A DNA stretch of 64,000 nucleotides, taken from NCBI GenBank assembly GCA_040753915.1, contig JBFMDN010000029.1, forward strand, positions 1 to 64,000, given 5' to 3'. The first letter of the stretch is position 1. Each line of letters begins with the position of its first letter. A program made the position numbers and the translations under genes. Shown piece by piece: positions 59,875 to 64,000 of this stretch. Source of the stretch: JBFMDN01 sp040753915. Lineage in GTDB: Bacteria; Desulfobacterota; Desulfomonilia; Desulfomonilales; Desulfomonilaceae. A model generated the notes under the pieces. That model was not told where the DNA came from. It did no database searches and saw nothing but the letters and a program-made list of their open reading frames with translations.

Positions 59875-60264
59875 ATGGCAAAGAAAATCTTGGTAGTCGA
59901 TGACGAGCCGGACATGGTGACCTACCTTTCAACGGTGTTCGAGGACAACGGGTACGAGACAATTTCAGCCGCTGATGGGGAGGAGGCATTACAACGATGC
60001 AAACAGGATAAGCCGGACCTGGTCAGCTTGGACCTCTTGATGCCCAATAAGACCGGGATCAAGATGTACCGGGAAATGCGCAAGGATGATGAAATCAAAG
60101 ATATTCCCGTCATTATGGTGACAGGATTCGGCAAAGACGATGTTCCGAGCATGGATTTCAAGAAATGGATACATGAGCGCTCAATCAAAGCACCTGAAGC
60201 TTATATCGAGAAGCCGGTGGACAAGAACGTGCTGATGGAAGCGGTGCGCAAAGCCATTGGATAG
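59875..60264 (+). CDS. Stand-alone receiver-domain response regulator
   Basis: A 129-residue CheY-like protein with no output domain. KKILVVDDEPDMVTYL holds the acidic pair, LVSLDLLMPNKTG the phosphoacceptor Asp (about residue 52), VIMVTGFGKDD the Thr, and IEKPVDKNVLMEAV the conserved Lys. A six- to eight-residue insertion (DVPSMDFKKWIHERSIK) lies before the final strand, unlike CheY. ATG 59875 has GGGAGGA upstream. It precedes a large sensor kinase by 77 bases, so it is probably its phosphorylation partner or a shuttle between the Tmc-like genes and the kinase. Confidence 0.93.
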   Translation: MAKKILVVDDEPDMVTYLSTVFEDNGYETISAADGEEALQRCKQDKPDLVSLDLLMPNKTGIKMYREMRKDDEIKDIPVIMVTGFGKDDVPSMDFKKWIHERSIKAPEAYIEKPVDKNVLMEAVRKAIG

Positions 60265-60341
60265 TCTGCTCTGTCTGAAGAGATCTCAGGGGCAACCGTT
60301 CTCTGAAGTGCTCCTCGGCCTTGGTGTCCAGGATTCATCGG

Positions 60342-62582
60342 ATGGTTCGACGTTTGATGCTTTTCCTGAAGAAGTTTGTCAGCAGCTTGAGTTTCAAGCT
60401 GAGCTTCTACGCGAGCCTCATAATGTTCGTGGCCTTGCTGATCTTCTCCTATCACAGTATCTCCGCTCAGGAAGAGAGTCTCATTAAGAGAATGATACGG
60501 GGCGCTGTAAAGGATTCGGAGGTCATCAAGGCAGCCATCTGGAACGGCATGATGGCCAATGACCGCGAAGTCATACGGCAGATTCTTGAAACAGTAGGGA
60601 AAGAAGACTTCATCGAGGAGATCAACGTCTACGATTCCTCGGGCCGCATGCATTATACGAGTCGGCCCAGGCTGTCAAACACGCCAACGGATTTCAGCGC
60701 GAATCTATCGATCAAATCCCAAAGCGGGGACGCGTCGATTCAGCACTGGATTTCCGATGACAAGAGTTTTCTCCAGGTAGTTAATCCATTGGTGAATTCT
60801 CAAAGCTGTTCCACCGCGGCGTGCCACGCTCATCCGGAATCCGAGCGAATCTTGGGATTCCTCGAAGTGAAGGTCCGTCTCGGTGGACTGTACGAGGAAA
60901 TCGGGAAAGCGGGCCGCCGTACTATCACTTTTGCGGTCGCTCTGTTCATCCTCATCTCCACAATAAGTGGGCTGGCCGTGATTTTTTTGGTCAATCCCGG
61001 CATCAGGAAGTTGCAGGCCAGGACAGCAAGAATGGCGCGTGGTGAGTATAAACCAAGAGAACTGAGGACCGGCAGCGACGAGATGGCAGACCTCGAGCGT
61101 GCATTCGACGAGATGAGCCGCCAGATCAATGAGCGCACCGCTCAGCTAGAAGCGAGCCGAAAAATGTACAAGGCGCTCTTTGACGAGGTGCCCTGTTATC
61201 TCACGGTCGTTGATCGGGATTATCGCATTGTCCGGTCCAACCACGCATTTGCACAAACCTTTGGCGATCTGAGAGGAAAACACTGCTTTATCGCGTACAA
61301 GGGTCTGACGTCACGGTGTAAGAACTGTCCCGTGGAAAAAACATTTGCGGATGGCTGGTCACACCAGTCTGAAGAGGTGTGGTCCTTGCAAGGGCAGAAG
61401 GTGTACGTCATGGTCAAGACCTCCCCTATCCTCGATGAAAGAGGGTATGTCGCGGAGGTCTTGGAAATGTCCGTGGATGTGACCAGGCTGAAACAACTGC
61501 AACTGGAGCTTGCCAAAAAAGAGCACGACTATCGGTACCTCTTCGAGAACGCTCCCTGTTACATAACCGTCGTGGATCCGGCCTTCAACATTGTCCAGAC
61601 GAACAAGCTCTTCGATCGGGATTTCGGGGCTTGTAACGGGAGAAAATGTTATCAGGTCTACAAGAGGCGAGATCAAAGGTGCGACGACTGCCCAGTGGAA
61701 AAGACGTTTGCTGACGGAGGATCGCACCATTCTGAGGAGCTTTGGCGACGCGACGGAGAAGACACGTACGTTCTGGTACAGACGGCTCCCATTACCGATG
61801 AAAACGGTCAAGTTGTCCTGGTCATGGAAATGAGCACCAACATTACCGAAACAAAAAGACTTCAGGGAGAATTAGTGGTGCTGGGCGAGACAATTGCCGG
61901 AATGTCCCACACCATAAAGAACATCCTCTGTGGACTCCAAGGAGGAGTGTACGTGGTGGATTCCGGGTTGGTTCGGGGGCGTGACGATCGCGTTCGAACA
62001 GGATGGCAGATGGTCAAGAATAACGTGGAGAAGGTATCCGATCTTGTCCAGGGCATTCTATACGCATCCAAAGAGCGGAAGCCGGAGCATCAAGTCGTCG
62101 ACCCTGCCACTATTCTCGAAGATGTCTGCAGCCTGTATGAAGCCCGGACCCGGACGGAAGGGATCGAGTTAATCCGTGCCTTCCAGGAGGAGCTCGGTTT
62201 GTGCTCGCTCGACCCGGCGGGAATTCACAGTGCCCTGTCAAACCTGGTGTCGAACGCGCTCGAGGCGTGCCGGAAAGCGGAAGGGCCGGACGCTCGGATA
62301 ATCACGGTCGTTGGGAAACGAGAGGGGGGTAGCTTGATCTTCCAGGTGATCGACAATGGGGCTGGAATGCCAAGAGAGGTTAAGCGAAAACTCTTCAACA
62401 AGTTCTTCTCTACCAAGGGCGCGAAGGGCACAGGTTTGGGACTCGTGATCACGCGAAAGGTTGTGGAAGAGCACCGTGGAACCATGAGAGTCGAGTCCGA
62501 GCCAGGAAAAGGAACTACATTTACCATTGAGATACCAATTACGGATACCGCCGACGAAAATATCATGGAGGCGGCAGTGTAG
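60342..62582 (+). CDS. Sensor kinase with periplasmic CX4CH motif and two Cys-bearing PAS domains
   Basis: A 746-residue membrane kinase. Helix one (about residues 20-42, LSFYASLIMFVALLIFSYHSI), a periplasmic domain (about 45-190) with QSCSTAACHAHP, a CX4CH motif that could bind haem c, and helix two (about 193-217). HAMP follows (to about 270), then two similar PAS domains (about 285-395 and 410-525). Each has PCYLTVVD or PCYITVVD, a Cys triplet (CKNCPVEKTFADG, CDDCPVEKTFADG) and a downstream SEE or SEEL. The transmitter has GMSHTIKNILCG (His near 530), NLVSNALEAC, DNGAGMP and GTGLGLV. The duplicated Cys motifs suggest metal or redox sensing. ATG 60342 is preferred (AGGA); TTG 60321 is possible. 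Located behind the receiver gene. Confidence 0.9.
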   Translation: MVRRLMLFLKKFVSSLSFKLSFYASLIMFVALLIFSYHSISAQEESLIKRMIRGAVKDSEVIKAAIWNGMMANDREVIRQILETVGKEDFIEEINVYDSSGRMHYTSRPRLSNTPTDFSANLSIKSQSGDASIQHWISDDKSFLQVVNPLVNSQSCSTAACHAHPESERILGFLEVKVRLGGLYEEIGKAGRRTITFAVALFILISTISGLAVIFLVNPGIRKLQARTARMARGEYKPRELRTGSDEMADLERAFDEMSRQINERTAQLEASRKMYKALFDEVPCYLTVVDRDYRIVRSNHAFAQTFGDLRGKHCFIAYKGLTSRCKNCPVEKTFADGWSHQSEEVWSLQGQKVYVMVKTSPILDERGYVAEVLEMSVDVTRLKQLQLELAKKEHDYRYLFENAPCYITVVDPAFNIVQTNKLFDRDFGACNGRKCYQVYKRRDQRCDDCPVEKTFADGGSHHSEELWRRDGEDTYVLVQTAPITDENGQVVLVMEMSTNITETKRLQGELVVLGETIAGMSHTIKNILCGLQGGVYVVDSGLVRGRDDRVRTGWQMVKNNVEKVSDLVQGILYASKERKPEHQVVDPATILEDVCSLYEARTRTEGIELIRAFQEELGLCSLDPAGIHSALSNLVSNALEACRKAEGPDARIITVVGKREGGSLIFQVIDNGAGMPREVKRKLFNKFFSTKGAKGTGLGLVITRKVVEEHRGTMRVESEPGKGTTFTIEIPITDTADENIMEAAV

Positions 62583-62619
62583 TAATATCACACGAGATTC
62601 GATAACCCAGGAGGCAATC

Positions 62620-63156
62620 ATGAAGGGAGTGGGATTTTGCGCAATCTTCTCAAGACAAGGAGATTGGGCATTCGACTATGCACTAGCATTAGCCAGAAAG
62701 CACAAAGCGAAACTGAACGTCTTTCAGTTCCTTGAGTCGCCGTACGCCATCCGGAGAGACGTGGTATTCGTGGACGCTGAAAAGAAGGAAACCGCTGTGG
62801 TCAGTCCGGAGCTAATAGCGGAAAAGGATCGAGAGCTCCGTATGAAATACGACGATCGCTTGGGAGAAGACACCGAGGTAGGATTCCGCTTGTGTGAAGG
62901 CAGCAACGAATGGGAGCTCAAGAAGTGCTTTAAGCGTGGGGAGTACGATGTCCTGGTTATTGGGTACAACTCCAAGGGAGCAGACTTTGGAGGCACTACC
63001 ACAATTGAGAACTTTGCCCGCAAATTTCAGGGGCCCCTCGTTCTGGTCGGCCCGGATAGACCTGACGAGTTCTATCTCAATGAGAAAGCCCAGGCCATGG
63101 TCGGCGAGCTCGAGATACCGGAAGGTTCCTGGAAGGCATTAAACGGCCGCGGATAG
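62620..63156 (+). CDS. UspA-like stress protein (long form)
   Basis: A 178-residue protein with a universal-stress-type alpha/beta fold. It opens with GVGFCAIFSRQGDWAFDYALALARKHKAKLNVFQFLESP, a typical UspA first strand and helix, and has YDVLVIGYNSKGADFGGTTTIENFARKFQGPLVLVGPD, the equivalent of the VxGxxGx2Gx9G ATP region but with only part of the consensus kept. A 30-residue helical C-tail (EFYLNEKAQAMVGELEIPEG) extends the domain. ATG 62620 follows CCAGGAGG. It follows the sensor kinase by 38 bases and probably belongs to the same transcript as the Tmc-like genes. Confidence 0.85.
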   Translation: MKGVGFCAIFSRQGDWAFDYALALARKHKAKLNVFQFLESPYAIRRDVVFVDAEKKETAVVSPELIAEKDRELRMKYDDRLGEDTEVGFRLCEGSNEWELKKCFKRGEYDVLVIGYNSKGADFGGTTTIENFARKFQGPLVLVGPDRPDEFYLNEKAQAMVGELEIPEGSWKALNGRG

Positions 63157-63328
63157 CAGTCGCTTGGAGAAGAGAGCGCTGGCCCGCTTTTTCTCAGAAA
63201 GAGGAAAATTCGTTGGCAACCGCTACAATTCAGTGCGCAGGCCGGCCGGGTTGCCACGAAAGGCCTCCTGGTCGGTCTACAGCATCGGCCGATCTGGCTT
63301 TACGGATCGGAGAGGAGCAGAGCTATTG

Positions 63329-63607
63329 ATGTTCTCGACGCGAGAGGAGTTTGAGGTAAAGGCACACCAATGCTTTGGGAGGATTTTCGAGCTTCTCGTC
63401 AAAGTGGATGAAGTCGTTAAGAAGAAGGCCGAGGCAGAGGAAGCCATCGGTCAATACGGTGAAATGAGCGATGCCAGGGACTGGCTTGAAGAAATCATCC
63501 TGCAATGTCATCTGGCATGGCAATACCACCGCCTATCCAAGGGACCCCGGTCCGTCGATACATGGGATCGTGTCGAAAATTCGCGTGAAAGAGATTCCGC
63601 GTCATGA
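63329..63607 (+). CDS. Small coiled-coil hypothetical protein
   Basis: A 92-residue, Glu/Lys-rich helical protein. ATG 63329 is preferred, with GAGGAG about 12 bases upstream, a longish gap. The sequence (EFEVKAHQCFGRIFELLVKVDEVVKKKAEAEEAI) predicts one long amphipathic helix followed by DARDWLEEIILQCHLAWQYHRL and a polar tail. No known domain. It is the last gene of the forward series before the terminator. Two Cys residues are present but not in a metal-binding pattern. Confidence 0.6.
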   Translation: MFSTREEFEVKAHQCFGRIFELLVKVDEVVKKKAEAEEAIGQYGEMSDARDWLEEIILQCHLAWQYHRLSKGPRSVDTWDRVENSRERDSAS

Positions 63608-63712
63608 AATTTTCTGCAGCCAATAAATCCCTTTCATTCGAGTGATCCTCCTTCGTTCCACGTGAGCGCGCCCTCCGGTACGTCGAACAATAACCTCCAT
63701 ATCAACATAGAA

Positions 63713-63741
63713 AAAAGCCGGGCACGTACTCACCGGCTTTT
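63713..63741 (+). terminator. Rho-independent terminator
   Basis: AAAAGCCGG (63713-63721) and CCGGCTTTT (63733-63741) make a nine-pair stem with an 11-base loop and end in four T residues. It lies about 105 bases after the last gene of the Tmc/kinase series and would also work in the opposite direction. Confidence 0.75.
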
Positions 63742-63753
63742 GACGCAGTGACT

Positions 63754-63776
63754 GCCACGCATTCGATATGCGTGGC
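63754..63776. repeat. Dispersed palindrome GCCACGCAT, copy 2
   Basis: GCCACGCAT (63754-63762), loop TCGAT, ATGCGTGGC (63768-63776). The same stem core occurs at 19245-19269. Confidence 0.65.
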
Positions 63777-64000
63777 GTGTAAGAGCTGGCACGGCCGGAA
63801 TCCTGTCACTTCATTTGCCTTGACCGGGCGGCCATGCCGTGGCTATATCAGTGGCCAGACGTGGTGGCGGATTCCCGTTTGTCGAGAACTTCATGTTAGG
63901 ATTGCAGAGCAGTAGGATGAGCGGCCCGCCCGTCATATTGAACGGAAGAGGGGATATTATTATTCCAACGGCCACGATGGTACTTTAGGACTTTTCTCCA
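63777..64000. other. Terminal stretch without a recognised gene
   Basis: No open frame with a ribosome site or recognisable domain was found in the last 224 bases; a gene beginning beyond the window cannot be excluded. Confidence 0.4.

Overview
The window looks like chromosome from an anaerobic, sulfate-reducer or syntroph-like member of the Desulfobacterota (old Deltaproteobacteria); Desulfomonile or a relative is my best guess. The inference rests on gene content: TmcB/TmcC-like redox proteins, a benzoyl-CoA-reductase/2-hydroxyacyl-CoA-dehydratase-type subunit pair, a kinase with a possible periplasmic haem motif, PilZ proteins with a recurrent small helical domain, and a possible UGA-selenocysteine gene. 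No rRNA, tRNA, CRISPR array or complete insertion sequence was seen.

Layout. 0-3.4 kb: a BaeS/BaeR-like two-component pair (the kinase 5' end looks damaged), a Spy/CpxP-like proline-rich periplasmic protein and a small unknown gene. 4.2-16.7 kb: a mannose-centred carbohydrate locus, transcribed outward from a 0.97 kb intergenic region. It holds two GH130 phosphorylase-type proteins, three GT4-type glycosyltransferases (one fused to an alpha-helical glycosidase-like domain, one fused to a phosphomannose-isomerase cupin), mannose-1-phosphate guanylyltransferase, a truncated copy of the GT/helical fusion, and a RelA-like (p)ppGpp synthetase at the truncation point. Together these could make GDP-mannose, build a mannoside and recover mannose 1-phosphate by phosphorolysis. 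17-19.5 kb: a Pro-rich secreted protein behind a consensus promoter, an O-methyltransferase, and a tiny two-helix membrane protein with an in-frame TGA where relatives have cysteine.

19.5-32.4 kb: a membrane-anchored nuclease, then a polyketide/fatty-acid-like cluster: a divergent thioester-reductase-type gene, a 2,673-residue megasynthase (two flavin-reductase-like domains, KS, AT, carrier, KR, DH), a phosphopantetheinyl transferase overlapping its stop codon, and a B12-binding radical SAM protein. 32.5-44.7 kb: HU/IHF-like protein, zinc-ribbon protein, carB, MATE transporter, two tandem HIT proteins in an operon with a secreted protein, YdcF-like protein, divergent endonuclease V, MBL-fold hydrolase and a secreted Tyr/Pro-rich protein. 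44.9-53.6 kb: an AlbA_2/RecG-like gene remnant, a large Cache-PAS kinase, an SDR plus two BcrB/BcrC-type subunits, a solute-binding lipoprotein, TatD DNase and a universal stress protein.

54-63.6 kb: two PilZ proteins, nitroreductase, alanine dehydrogenase, then a forward run of TmcC-like membrane protein, TmcB-like HdrD-type iron-sulfur protein, response regulator, sensor kinase with CX4CH and Cys-bearing PAS domains, UspA-like protein and a small coiled-coil protein, closed by a terminator. Several intergenic regions carry REP-like palindromes, some in recognisable pairs. Start codons were chosen by Shine-Dalgarno spacing where the longest open frame seemed too long; all functional names are from reading motifs, not from database searches.
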